Origin: JAJPHF01 sp035293805 | GTDB lineage: Bacteria; Chloroflexota; UBA6077; JAJPHF01 | Direction: 5' to 3' | DNA: 64,000 nt | Assembly (NCBI GenBank): GCA_035293805.1 | Contig: DATGMD010000060.1 | Span: 310,001 to 374,000 of the forward strand | Shown: one piece after another, positions 50,909-59,461 of the stretch | Position numbering within the stretch: position 1 is the stretch's first letter | Layout of the letters: each line of letters opens with the position of its first letter | The notes under the pieces: generated by a model | Database searches by the model: none | The model's input: the letters and a program-made list of their open reading frames with translations, nothing else | Told to the model about the DNA's origin: nothing | Translations under genes and position numbers: made by a program

Positions 50909-52996
50909 ATGGCAGTGGTGAACGCGCCCGCGGCGGCGAGCGGCCGGCTCGGTCGGCTGATGCAATACAGCGACATCCTGCTGGCGGTCGGCGTGGCGAT
51001 GATCCTCGGCATGATGATCATCCCGCTGCCCGAGGGCGTGCTGGACGTGCTGATCGTCACGAACGTGTCGCTCGCCATGGTGATGCTGCTCGTGTCGATG
51101 TACATCACCGAGCCGCTCCAGTTCTCGTCGTTCCCGTCGATCCTGCTGCTGGCGACGCTGTTCCGCCTGGGCCTGAACATCTCGGCCAGCCGCCTGATCC
51201 TGCTGCACGGCCACGCGGGCGAGGTCATCGCCAGCTTCGGCCAGTTCGTCGTCGGCGGCAACTACGTCGTGGGCGTGGTGATCTTCCTGATCCTGATCGT
51301 GATCCAGTTCGTGGTCATCACGAACGGCGCCGGGCGCGTGGCGGAGGTGGCCGCGCGCTTCACGCTCGACTCGATGCCGGGCAAGCAGATGAGCATCGAC
51401 GCCGACCTGAACGCCGGCGCGATCGACGAGGCGACCGCGCGGGCGCGGCGCCGCGCCGTGCAGCAGGAGGCTGACTTCTACGGCGCGATGGACGGCGCCA
51501 GCAAGTTCGTGAAGGGCGACGCCATCGCGGGCGTCGTGATCATCCTGGTCAACATCATCGGCGGCATCGTGATCGGCGTGTTCCAGCTCGGCATCCCGAT
51601 CGGCCAGGCGCTGGGCACCTACACGCTGCTGACCGTCGGCGACGGCTTGGTGTCGCAGATCCCGGCGATCCTGATCTCGACGGCGACGGGCATCATCGTG
51701 ACCCGTGCCGCGTCGGACGGCAACCTGGGCCGGGACATCGCCGCCCAGGTGCTCGCCAACCCGCGGGCGCTATTCATGACCTCGGGCGCGCTGGGGGCGC
51801 TGGCGCTAGTGCCGGGGCTGCCGAAGCTGCCGATGTTCCTGATGGCCGGCGCCATCGCCGGCGCGGCCGTGCTGGTGCGCAACCACGCGCGGGCCCAGGC
51901 GAGCGCGGAGACGGCGCTGGCGCCGGCCCCGAGCACGAGCGGCGAGCCGGAGAACGTTCACAAGTACCTGCGCGTCGATCCGATCGAGGTGGAGATCGGC
52001 TACGCGCTGATCCCGCTGACGGACGCGGAGCAGGGCGGCACGCTGCTGGGCCGCGTGACGCTCATCCGCCGCCAAGTGGCGCTCGACCTGGGCATCGTCC
52101 TGCCGACGATCCGCATCCGCGACAACGCGGAGCTAGGGCCGAACCAGTACACGATCAAGCTGCGCGGCGTGCCGGTGGCGACCGGCGAGGTGCGGCCGCG
52201 CTGGCTGCTGGCGATGAACCCGGGCATGGTCGAGCAGGAGATCGACGGCATCCCCGCCGTCGAGCCGGCCTTTGGGCTGCCCGCGGTGTGGATCAACGCC
52301 GCCGAGCGCGAGCGCGCGGAGGTGCTGGGCTACACGGTGGTCGATCCGCCGTCGGTCATCATCACCCACCTGTCCGAGGTGATCCGCGCGCACGCGGCGA
52401 CGATCCTGTCGCGCCAGGACGTGCAGACCCTGCTCGACCACGTGAAGGAGGAGCATCCCGCGCTGGTGAACGAGCTGGTGCCGGCCGTGCTGACGCTGGG
52501 CCAGGTGCAGCGCGTGCTGCAGAACCTGCTGCGCGAGCGCGTCTCGATCCGCGACCTCGTGACCGTCCTGGAGGCGATCACCGACCAGGCGAGTGTGACG
52601 CACGACGCCGACGCGCTGAGCGAGCACGTGCGGCAGGCGCTCGCGCGCCAGATCACCCGCCAGTACGCCGCCGAGGACGGCCGGCTGTCGGTTATCACCC
52701 TTGCGCCGGCGTGGCAGCAAGAGCTAGCCAAGAACGTCATCCAGACCGAGCGCGGCCCGAGCCTGCACGTCGAGCCGGGCGTCGCGCAGAGCTTCCTGCT
52801 CCGCATCCGCGAGGCGATGGAGCGACTGGCCGCGTCGGGCCACCAGCCGATCATCCTCTGCCCGGCGCGGCTGCGCCTGCCGCTGCGGCGTTTCACGGAG
52901 CTAGCGCTGCCGAGTGTCGTCATCCTGGCCTACAGCGAGATCAGCGCGGGCACCGAGGTGATCACCCGGGAGACGGTGGATGGGGGTGCGGCATGA
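50909..52996 (+). CDS. flhA: Flagellar export-gate protein FlhA
   Basis: 695 residues. Eight membrane segments lie in the N-terminal half. The conserved FHIPEP motif region reads RFTLDSMPGKQMSIDADLNA with a 20-residue cytoplasmic loop and DFYGAMDGASKFVKGDAIAG. The C-terminal cytoplasmic ring domain (about residues 345-695) receives export substrates and chaperones. It overlaps the PilZ gene by four bases. ATG 50909 follows GGGAG. Confidence 0.96.
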   Translation: MAVVNAPAAASGRLGRLMQYSDILLAVGVAMILGMMIIPLPEGVLDVLIVTNVSLAMVMLLVSMYITEPLQFSSFPSILLLATLFRLGLNISASRLILLHGHAGEVIASFGQFVVGGNYVVGVVIFLILIVIQFVVITNGAGRVAEVAARFTLDSMPGKQMSIDADLNAGAIDEATARARRRAVQQEADFYGAMDGASKFVKGDAIAGVVIILVNIIGGIVIGVFQLGIPIGQALGTYTLLTVGDGLVSQIPAILISTATGIIVTRAASDGNLGRDIAAQVLANPRALFMTSGALGALALVPGLPKLPMFLMAGAIAGAAVLVRNHARAQASAETALAPAPSTSGEPENVHKYLRVDPIEVEIGYALIPLTDAEQGGTLLGRVTLIRRQVALDLGIVLPTIRIRDNAELGPNQYTIKLRGVPVATGEVRPRWLLAMNPGMVEQEIDGIPAVEPAFGLPAVWINAAERERAEVLGYTVVDPPSVIITHLSEVIRAHAATILSRQDVQTLLDHVKEEHPALVNELVPAVLTLGQVQRVLQNLLRERVSIRDLVTVLEAITDQASVTHDADALSEHVRQALARQITRQYAAEDGRLSVITLAPAWQQELAKNVIQTERGPSLHVEPGVAQSFLLRIREAMERLAASGHQPIILCPARLRLPLRRFTELALPSVVILAYSEISAGTEVITRETVDGGAA

Positions 52997-53655
52997 TGGC
53001 GGTCGAGCGAATCCCGCTGGAGCGCGGGCAGCAGGTGATGCTGCGGGTGGACGAGAGCGACGGCGCCCGCTGGTTCCCGACCCGCGTAATGGGGCGCGAG
53101 GACGACACCGTCTGGGTGGGCGCACCGCCGCACGACCCCGCGGGCGCGCTGGCGGTGGGCGAGGAGGTGAGCTTCCGCACCTGGCGCGCGACCGACGCGC
53201 TGTACGCGGTGCGCGCGGAGATCGTCGCCGTCGAGCGCGGCGCGCAGGCGTGCGTCGGCGTGTGGGTGTTCGAGGGCGAGCGCATCCAGCGGCGCGAGTA
53301 CTTCCGGGTGCCGTGCTGGACGGTGCTCAAGGGCGCGACGGTCATCGCGCCCGACGGGGAGGAGCAGCGGCCGCGCCTGTTGCTGGCCGATCTGAGCGCG
53401 AGCGGCCTGGGGCTGCGCAGCGCGGCGCCGCTGGCGCTGGGATCGGAGCTGCGGCTGGACCTGAGCCTGCCCGACAACGGAGACGTCGTGCCCGTGCGGG
53501 CGTCGATCGTGCGCGCCGAGGCGTCGCGCGACCACGCCGAGTACCCGTGGGAGTGCGGCGCGATGTTCACCGACGTGGCGACGGTCGTGCGCGAGCGCAT
53601 TATCCGCCACGCCATTCGCTACCAGCTCGAGCAGCTACGCCGAGGAGTGGTCTAA
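52993..53655 (+). CDS. YcgR-like PilZ-domain protein (c-di-GMP receptor)
   Basis: 220 residues. An N-terminal YcgR-N-like beta domain (residues 1-95) is followed by a PilZ domain with both c-di-GMP motifs: RREYFRV (RxxxR) and DLSASGLGL (D/NxSxxG). YcgR proteins bind c-di-GMP and brake the flagellar motor or stator. Translation is coupled to flhA and to the following small gene. Its place between flhA and fliA, where flhF and flhG often lie, fits a flagellar role. Confidence 0.88.
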   Translation: MMAVERIPLERGQQVMLRVDESDGARWFPTRVMGREDDTVWVGAPPHDPAGALAVGEEVSFRTWRATDALYAVRAEIVAVERGAQACVGVWVFEGERIQRREYFRVPCWTVLKGATVIAPDGEEQRPRLLLADLSASGLGLRSAAPLALGSELRLDLSLPDNGDVVPVRASIVRAEASRDHAEYPWECGAMFTDVATVVRERIIRHAIRYQLEQLRRGVV

Positions 53656-53945
53656 TGCTGGCGCCGACGCGACCGCTGACCGAGTACCTGTTCCCGCTCG
53701 TGCTCGGCGTGTTCCTGACGCTGTACGTGATGGGCCTGGTGGCGGGTACCGAGCCGGAGATGGCCCTGGTCCGCGCCACGGGCGGCGCAGTGCTGCTGGC
53801 GGTGCTGGGGCGCGTGGCCCGCGGCATCGTCGAGGCCGCCCCCCCGCCGGCGCCGGCCGCCGCCAGGCCCGACGCGCGCGGCCAGCGGCTGGACGTGGCC
53901 ATCGACGACGACACGTCGGCGGCCGACGAAGGGATTGGGGAATAG
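53655..53945 (+). CDS. Small membrane protein of unknown function
   Basis: 96 residues with two hydrophobic segments (YLFPLVLGVFLTLYVMGLVA and ATGGAVLLAVLGRVARGIV) and an Ala/Asp-rich tail. No family is recognised. ATG 53655 overlaps the PilZ stop (TAATG), so it is translated with it. Its final codons (EGIGE and stop) come from the G-tract repeat that follows. Confidence 0.7.
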   Translation: MLAPTRPLTEYLFPLVLGVFLTLYVMGLVAGTEPEMALVRATGGAVLLAVLGRVARGIVEAAPPPAPAAARPDARGQRLDVAIDDDTSAADEGIGE

Positions 53946-54013
53946 GGGATGGCGGATAGGGGACGGGAGATAGGGGCGGCCCGTACCCCCCGGTCCCTGC
54001 CCCCCATCCCCTA
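53926..54013. repeat. GGGATAGGG-type repeat before fliA
   Basis: GGGATTGGGGAATAGGGGAT and further GGGATAGGGG units face a CCCCCATCCCCTAGC arm. It provides the stop of the 53655 gene. Same family as 50815-50903. Confidence 0.75.
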
Positions 54014-54032
54014 GCTAGGAGAGGTGGCAACC

Positions 54033-54797
54033 ATGCAAACGGCCCAGGGCCCCACGGATTGGGAGCAGTTTTACGACCGGCGCGACCCGGTGCTGCGGGA
54101 GCAGCTCATTCTCCAGTACGCGCCGCTGGTGAAGTACGTCGTCGGACGGATGGCGGTGAGCCTGCCCGGCGTGCTGAACCACGAGGACCTGCTGAGCTAC
54201 GGCACCATCGGGCTCATCCAGGCGGTGGACCGCTTCGACCCGTCGCACGGCGTGAAGTTCGAGACCTACGCGATCCAGCGCATCCGCGGCGCGATCATCG
54301 ACGCCGTGCGCGGGTTGCAGCCGCGCTCACGCGACACCTACCGCCGCGCGCGCGAGCTGGAGGACGCTTACGACCAGCTGACGCAGCAGCTCGGCCGGAC
54401 GCCCGAGGACGAGGAGGTGACCGAGCAGCTGGGCCTGACCCTGGCGGAGTTTCGCAACCGGCTGGCGGAGGCGAGCACGACCATCGTGTCGCTGGACACG
54501 CCGATCGGCGAGGAGGGCGAGCACCTGACGCTGGCCGACCAGCTCGCGGCCGAGGGGCCGGGGGATATCGGCTCGCAGGTGGAGCGGCAGGAGCTGTTCC
54601 GCAACCTGGTGGCGGCGATCGAAGAGCTGTCCGAGCGCGACCGCCTGGTAATCACCCTATATTACTACGAGGAGCTGACACTCAAAGAGATCAGCGAGGT
54701 AATAGGGGTATCGACCTCGCGGGTCAGCCAGCTTCACGCCGCAGCGGTGTTCAAGCTGCGGAGCGCGCTGCGCGCCGCGCGGCTGGTGCCGGCCTAG
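54033..54797 (+). CDS. fliA: Flagellar sigma factor FliA (sigma-28)
   Basis: 254 residues. Region 2 (LILQYAPLVKYVVGRMAVSL, NHEDLLSYGTIGLIQAVDRF, ETYAIQRIRGAIIDAVRGLQ) is the -10-binding part. Region 3 includes LGRTPEDEEVTEQLGL, and region 4 has LSERDRLVITLYYYEELTLK and EISEVIGVSTSRVSQLHAAA. FliA directs late flagellar genes, and matching promoters exist at 57050-57077 and 63949-63975. ATG 54033 is favoured by AGGAGAGG eight bases ahead, and GTG 54024 is in frame too. Confidence 0.95.
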   Translation: MQTAQGPTDWEQFYDRRDPVLREQLILQYAPLVKYVVGRMAVSLPGVLNHEDLLSYGTIGLIQAVDRFDPSHGVKFETYAIQRIRGAIIDAVRGLQPRSRDTYRRARELEDAYDQLTQQLGRTPEDEEVTEQLGLTLAEFRNRLAEASTTIVSLDTPIGEEGEHLTLADQLAAEGPGDIGSQVERQELFRNLVAAIEELSERDRLVITLYYYEELTLKEISEVIGVSTSRVSQLHAAAVFKLRSALRAARLVPA

Positions 54798-54810
54798 AGG
54801 AGGCGAGCGA

Positions 54811-55473
54811 GTGCTGTTGGGAGGACGAGTGGTGGAACGCGGAAGTTTGCTCAGCCTGCCGCTGCGGGCGCTGGTGCTCGGGCTCGCCCTGACGCTCGGC
54901 CTGCCGGCCGCGCCGTCGGCCGCGAACGGCACGCCGTTCAACGTGGTGCTCTCGTATCTGAACGGCGTGTCGACGTGGGGGCCGACGAGCGCCTCGGGCG
55001 TGGCCGAGATCGCGACCCGCGACGGCGAGGTGCGGCTGAGCGCCACCGGCCTCCCCCACCTGAGCGGCGAGCAATACGTCGTCTGGATCGTGGACACGGC
55101 CCAGGGGGTGCGGCAGCCGCTGGCCAGCTTCAACAGCGACGGCAGCGTGGCGCGGGTGGACGAGGTGCTGCCGGAGTCGATCCCCGAGCGGGACTGGGAC
55201 ATCGTGCTGGTGAGCGTGGAGACGGAGGGCAGTCGGCCGACGACGCCCAGCAGCCGCCACTCGATCGCCGGCCGCATCCAGCCGCCGGCGACGAGCCAGG
55301 GCCAGCCGGCGGAGCTGCCGCGGACCGGCGGGCCGCCGACGGTGCCCGAGGGAGCGCCGGGGACCGGCTCGATCCCCTTCGTCGTGTTCTTCGGCGCGCT
55401 GCTCTGCCTGGTGATTGGCGGGGCGCTCGGCTTCGGCCTGGCGCGGTTCGCCGCGAGGAGGTCCACCCCATGA
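54811..55473 (+). CDS. Secreted/anchored RskA-like domain protein with an LPRTG sorting-type tail
   Basis: 220 residues. A signal peptide (LLSLPLRALVLGLALTLGLP) leads to a beta domain with FNVVLSYLNGVSTWGPTSAS, LSATGLPHLSGEQYVVWIVD and GVRQPLASFNSDGSVARVDE. This resembles the extracytoplasmic domain of anti-sigma-K (RskA) proteins. The C-terminus has LPRTG, a Pro/Gly-rich spacer, a hydrophobic helix (FVVFFGALLCLVIGGALGFG) and a basic end, the layout of a sortase substrate. There is no cytoplasmic anti-sigma domain. It lies 13 bases after fliA and overlaps the next rod gene, so it belongs to the flagellar operon. The function is unknown. Confidence 0.72.
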   Translation: MLLGGRVVERGSLLSLPLRALVLGLALTLGLPAAPSAANGTPFNVVLSYLNGVSTWGPTSASGVAEIATRDGEVRLSATGLPHLSGEQYVVWIVDTAQGVRQPLASFNSDGSVARVDEVLPESIPERDWDIVLVSVETEGSRPTTPSSRHSIAGRIQPPATSQGQPAELPRTGGPPTVPEGAPGTGSIPFVVFFGALLCLVIGGALGFGLARFAARRSTP

Positions 55474-56222
55474 TTCGCGGACTATACACCGCCGTGTCGG
55501 GCATGGTCGCCACGGCGCGTCGGATGGAGGTCGCCACCAATAACCTGAGCAACGCCGAGACAGTCGGCTACAAGCAGGAGCGGACGGCGGGCGCGGCGTT
55601 CGATGAGCAGCTGGTGGCGCGGCTCACCGCGCAGAGCGGCCGGGACCTCGGCCGGCTGACGCTGGCGAACGTACCGCAGGTGCCGCTGCTGGATCTGGGC
55701 CAGGGCGCGCTCCAGGCGACCGACCGACCGCTGGACGTGGCGCTGGAGGGGCCGGGCTTCCTGGCGGTGGACACGGCGCAGGGCACGCGCTACACCCGCG
55801 ACGGCAGCCTGACGCGCGACGCGGACGGCTACCTGACCACGCAGGCGGGCGCGCGGGTGTTGGGCGAGTACGGCCCGATCCAGGTGGGTGGCGGCGCCGT
55901 CACGATCGACGCGGACGGCACGGTGCGCGCCGGCGACGCGGCGATCGACCGCTTGCAGGTGGTCGAGTTCGGGCCGGACGACGTGCTGGAGCGCGTGGGG
56001 CGGAACGAGCTGGTACCACAGCAGCGCGACCTCCAGCCGCAGCCGGCCGTCGCGACCACGGTGCGCCAGGGGTACGTCGAGGCGTCGAACGTGGACGTGA
56101 CGGGGGTGCTGACGACGACGCTGGGGCTGCAACGGGCCTACGAGGCGAACCAGCGCATGATCCGCGCGCAGGATGACTTGCTCTCCCGCGCCGTGACCGA
56201 GATCGCGCGGCCAGGCAATTAA
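55470..56222 (+). CDS. Flagellar rod protein, FlgF/FlgG family (first copy)
   Basis: 250 residues. The N-terminal rod motif MIRGLYTAVSGMVATARRME with VATNNLSNAETVGYKQER is followed by a beta middle (LDVALEGPGFLAVDTAQGTR, YTRDGSLTRDADGYLTT). The C-terminal rod helix is QGYVEASNVDVTGVLTTTLG with RAYEANQRMI. FlgF/FlhO is the likely role because a second family member follows. ATG 55470 overlaps the upstream stop by ATGA. Confidence 0.9.
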   Translation: MIRGLYTAVSGMVATARRMEVATNNLSNAETVGYKQERTAGAAFDEQLVARLTAQSGRDLGRLTLANVPQVPLLDLGQGALQATDRPLDVALEGPGFLAVDTAQGTRYTRDGSLTRDADGYLTTQAGARVLGEYGPIQVGGGAVTIDADGTVRAGDAAIDRLQVVEFGPDDVLERVGRNELVPQQRDLQPQPAVATTVRQGYVEASNVDVTGVLTTTLGLQRAYEANQRMIRAQDDLLSRAVTEIARPGN

Positions 56223-56234
56223 GGGAGGGGCATT

Positions 56235-57020
56235 ATGTGGAGCACCTTTCGCGTCGCCGCGTCGGGCCTGCAGGCGCAGGAGCGGGCGCTGGACGTGACC
56301 AGCAACAACCTGGCGAACCTGCAGACGGTCGGCTACAAGAGCCGCCGCGCCGCCGTGGTCGACACCCCGCCGGGCACGACGACGTTCGCGCTGCCGGGGC
56401 AGGACGGCGGCCTGAGCATGGGCCGGCGCGACCTCGGCCAGGGCGTGACCCTGGGCGGGGTGGTGACGAACCTGGCGCCCGGCGCGGTGCAGGCGACCGG
56501 CCGCGGCCTCGACGTGGCGATCGCGGGCGACGGCTTGCTGGCGGTGAGCCTGCCCGACGGGCGCACGGCCTACACGCGCGCCGGCGCGCTGACCGTGGAC
56601 GGCGCGGGCCGGCTAGTGACCGGCTCGGGCGCGCTGGTGGCGGGCGGCATTACGGTGCCCGCGGGGGCGACGGACCTCCAGATCGAGGCCGACGGCCGCG
56701 TGACGGCGGCCATCGGCGGGGCCAGTCGGCAGGAGCTGGGGCAGCTGCAGCTCGTGCGGTTCACGAATCCGGATGGCCTGCAGGCGGTCGGCAGCAACCT
56801 GCTGGTGGCCACCGACGCGGCCGGCGCGATGCAGACGGGCGCGCCGGGCAGCGACGGGCTGGGCGCGCTGGTGCCGGGCAGCCTGGAGGCGTCGAACGTG
56901 GACCCCGGCCGGGAGATCGTGCGCGTGCTGCAAGCGCAGCGGGCGTACGCGGTCAACCTGCGGGCGCTGAAGACCGTGGACGAGATGCTGCAAGACGCGA
57001 ACAACATGCAGCACCAGTAG
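56235..57020 (+). CDS. flgG: Flagellar rod protein, FlgF/FlgG family (second copy)
   Basis: 261 residues. MWSTFRVAASGLQAQERALD with VTSNNLANLQTVGYKSRR is the N-terminal motif. LDVAIAGDGLLAVSLPDGRT and YTRAGALTVDGAGRLV form the middle, and PGSLEASNVDPGREIVRVLQ with AQRAYAVNLRALKTVDEML closes it. It is the distal rod type (FlgG/FlhP). FlgG versus FlgF cannot be fully separated by eye. It ends the operon, since an inverted repeat (57041-57072) and a sigma-28-type promoter follow. Confidence 0.88.
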   Translation: MWSTFRVAASGLQAQERALDVTSNNLANLQTVGYKSRRAAVVDTPPGTTTFALPGQDGGLSMGRRDLGQGVTLGGVVTNLAPGAVQATGRGLDVAIAGDGLLAVSLPDGRTAYTRAGALTVDGAGRLVTGSGALVAGGITVPAGATDLQIEADGRVTAAIGGASRQELGQLQLVRFTNPDGLQAVGSNLLVATDAAGAMQTGAPGSDGLGALVPGSLEASNVDPGREIVRVLQAQRAYAVNLRALKTVDEMLQDANNMQHQ

Positions 57021-57040
57021 GCCGGGCAGGGTACCGAGCG

Positions 57041-57072
57041 GGCAGGTACTAAAGTACCGGGGGCTACCTGCC
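57041..57072 (+). terminator. Inverted repeat after flgG overlapping a sigma-28-type promoter
   Basis: GGCAGGTA (57041-57048) pairs with TACCTGCC (57065-57072), and GGTACTAAAGTACC is nested inside. It may end the flgG transcript, but it also overlaps the late-gene promoter. Confidence 0.45.
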
Positions 57073-57077
57073 GACAA
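57050..57077 (+). promoter_or_regulatory. Sigma-28-type promoter of flgM-flgN-flgK-flgL
   Basis: TAAA (57050-57053), a 16-base spacer, then GCCGACAA (57070-57077), one mismatch from GCCGATAA. The spacer is one base longer than the flagellin promoter at 63949-63975. It implies a leader of about 200 bases before flgM. Confidence 0.65.
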
Positions 57078-57283
57078 TAGAGATAGCGGGGGCTCGGCCG
57101 CAGGGCCGGGCGCGAGCCCCGCGCTTGGGACGACGCCGAGCCGGCGAGGGGAGACGATAGGGTATCCTTTCCGGCAGGGACCGGCCGGGGAGCCGCAAGG
57201 CCAGCGGGCACGCGAACCGCGCCGCCCGATCCGCCGCCGCTCGGGTGCGGACGCGGCCGCGACGTACGAAGGAGATGATGGTC

Positions 57284-57586
57284 ATGGGTATCGAGGGCAT
57301 CAACAGCCAGCCGACACGCGGCACCGAGAGCGTCGCGGAGCAGGCCGGGGTGCAGCGCACGGAGCGCCACCACCACGGCCGGCACGCCAGGGGCGCCGAG
57401 GCCGCCAGCGGCGACACGCTGGAAGTGTCGGCGCGCGGCCGCGAGCTGGCGAACGCGCAGCAAGCGGTTGACGCGGCGCCCGACGTGCGCGCCGACAAGG
57501 TTGCCGACATCAAGCAGCGCCTCGCGGACGGGACCTATCACGTGCCCGCCGACGTGCTGGCCCGCAAGCTGCTCGGGGACAAGTAG
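57284..57586 (+). CDS. flgM: Anti-sigma-28 factor FlgM
   Basis: 100 residues. The C-terminal half matches FlgM: LEVSARGRELANAQQAVDAA, then RADKVADIKQRLADGTYHVP, then ADVLARKLLGDK, the region that wraps FliA. The N-terminal half is His/Gly-rich and probably disordered. FlgM keeps FliA inactive until the hook is finished and FlgM is exported. ATG 57284 is used, and ATG 57278 is nearly as good with the AAGGAG site. Confidence 0.9.
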   Translation: MGIEGINSQPTRGTESVAEQAGVQRTERHHHGRHARGAEAASGDTLEVSARGRELANAQQAVDAAPDVRADKVADIKQRLADGTYHVPADVLARKLLGDK

Positions 57587-57587
57587 C

Positions 57588-58061
57588 ATGAGCCGGCGGC
57601 CACCGCTCGTGGACCTGGAGGCGACGCTTGGCCAGCTCGTGCCGACGCTGGCGCGGCTGTCGGAGCTGCTGGTGCTCCAGCGGCAGGCAGTCGCGGACGG
57701 CGACCTGGACCGGCTGCTCGCCTTGACGACGGACCAGGAGGCGGCGAGCGCCCGCCTGGCCGCGCTGGAGGCGCACCGCGACCAGCTACAAACGGCGCTA
57801 GAGCGCGAGCTGGGAGTGCAGGGCCTGCACGCGATCGCCCAGGCGGATAGCGCCGCGCATCCCCGCTCGGCGCTGCCGGGGCTGGTGGACTCGCTGCGCT
57901 TCGAGGTGGTGCGGTTGCACGAGGAGAACCGCCGCGCCGCCGAGCTGCTCGCCGCGGCTACCGAGATGGCCGGGCGCACGCGGGCGTTCCTGGCGCACTT
58001 GCTGGGCGCCGATCTCATCTATCCGGCGATCGCGGGCGGCGCCGGGCGAATGGACGGCTGA
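57588..58061 (+). CDS. flgN: Flagellar chaperone FlgN
   Basis: 157 residues, almost wholly helical (LVPTLARLSELLVLQRQAVA, LTTDQEAASARLAALEAHRD, LVDSLRFEVVRLHEENRRAA). Helical content, size and position between flgM and flgK identify FlgN, the export chaperone of FlgK and FlgL. ATG 57588 is one base after the flgM stop. It overlaps flgK by TGATG. Confidence 0.83.
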   Translation: MSRRPPLVDLEATLGQLVPTLARLSELLVLQRQAVADGDLDRLLALTTDQEAASARLAALEAHRDQLQTALERELGVQGLHAIAQADSAAHPRSALPGLVDSLRFEVVRLHEENRRAAELLAAATEMAGRTRAFLAHLLGADLIYPAIAGGAGRMDG

Positions 58062-59452
58062 TGACCGGATCGTTTTTTGGGCTCGACCTGTCGCTGCGGG
58101 CGCTCCAGGCGCAGCAGCTGGCGCTCGACGTGACCGGCCAGAACGTCGCCAACAGCAACACGGCGGGGTATAGCCGCCAGACCGTCAACTTCGCCACGAC
58201 GGCGCCCTACACCTTGCCCGGCATGAACCGGGCGCAGATCGCCGGCCAGGTGGGCACCGGCGTCGTCGTGGCCGGCATCGACCGCGCGCGCGACCTCTTC
58301 GCCGACGTCCAGTATCGAGCCGAGGCCAGCGTGCAGTCGCAGGCGCAAGCGCAGAGCGACGCGCTGCAACAGGTCCAGACGGTGCTCAACGAGCCCTCGT
58401 CGACGGGGCTCAGCGCGATGCTGAGCAATTTTTTTGGGGCCTGGCAAGACCTGGCCAACAACCCCTCGGACACGGCTACCCGCGCGCCGCTCGTGCAGCA
58501 AGCGGCGGCGCTGGCGAGCGGCTTCAACCGCGCCGCGCAGGGCCTGAGCACCATCCAACAGAACCTGAACGACCATGTCAAGCTGGACGTGGACCAGGTC
58601 AACAGTCTGAGCACCCAGATCGCGGCCCTGAATCGCCAGATCGTGCAGGTCGAGGTGACGGGCCAGCGCGCCAACGACCTCCGCGACCGGCGCGACCTGC
58701 TGCTCGATCAGGTGAGCCAGCTTGCCCAGATCCAGAGCAGCGAGAGCGCCGACGGCTCGGTGAACGTGACGCTGGGCGGGCACACGCTGGTGCAGGGACA
58801 GTCGGTGGACGCGCTGACTACCACGGCCACCGGCCCGGGCGGGATGCTGGACGTGCGCTTCACGTCCGACAACTCGCTGGCGACGCTCAACAGCGGCGAG
58901 CTCCGCGGGCTGATGGACGCGCGCGACACGAGCATCCCGAACTATCTGGGCCAGTTGAACAGCATCGCCGCGAACCTGATCGGCGCGGTCAACAGCCTGC
59001 ACGCCGCCGGCTACGGCCTGGACGGGGGGACGGGCCGCGCGTTCTTCGCGGGCACCGACGCCGCGACCATCGCGGTGGACCCGACGGTCGCGGCAAACCC
59101 GAACACGGTGGCGGCGGCCGACGCGCCCAATCAAGCGGGCAACAACAACACCGCGCTCGCCATCGCGCAGCTCCAGCACACGATGAGCCCGTCGACGGGG
59201 GACTCCTACAACGCCCTGATCGCCTCGCTGGGCGTCGACGCCCGCGCGGCGCAGGGCACGCTGGCCAACCAGACGGCGCTGGTCCAGCTGCTCACGCAGC
59301 GGCGCCAGACGGTATCGGGCGTCTCGCTGGACGAGGAGGCGACCCAGATGCTCCGCTACCAGCGGGCGTACGAGGCGGCCGCGCGGCTGATCACGACGAA
59401 CGACGAGATGCTCGACAAGCTAATCAACGGCACCGGTGTGGTGGGGCGGTAG
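58061..59452 (+). CDS. flgK: Flagellar hook-associated protein FlgK (HAP1)
   Basis: 463 residues. The start is FFGLDLSLRALQAQQLALDV and TGQNVANSNTAGYSRQTVNF. The middle has LSNFFGAWQDLANNPSDTAT and VDQVNSLSTQIAALNRQIVQ. The end is VSLDEEATQMLRYQRAYEAA, the C-terminal rod motif. FlgK joins hook and filament. It lies in the late operon with flgL nine bases downstream. Confidence 0.94.
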   Translation: MTGSFFGLDLSLRALQAQQLALDVTGQNVANSNTAGYSRQTVNFATTAPYTLPGMNRAQIAGQVGTGVVVAGIDRARDLFADVQYRAEASVQSQAQAQSDALQQVQTVLNEPSSTGLSAMLSNFFGAWQDLANNPSDTATRAPLVQQAAALASGFNRAAQGLSTIQQNLNDHVKLDVDQVNSLSTQIAALNRQIVQVEVTGQRANDLRDRRDLLLDQVSQLAQIQSSESADGSVNVTLGGHTLVQGQSVDALTTTATGPGGMLDVRFTSDNSLATLNSGELRGLMDARDTSIPNYLGQLNSIAANLIGAVNSLHAAGYGLDGGTGRAFFAGTDAATIAVDPTVAANPNTVAAADAPNQAGNNNTALAIAQLQHTMSPSTGDSYNALIASLGVDARAAQGTLANQTALVQLLTQRRQTVSGVSLDEEATQMLRYQRAYEAAARLITTNDEMLDKLINGTGVVGR

Positions 59453-59461
59453 GAGGCGACG

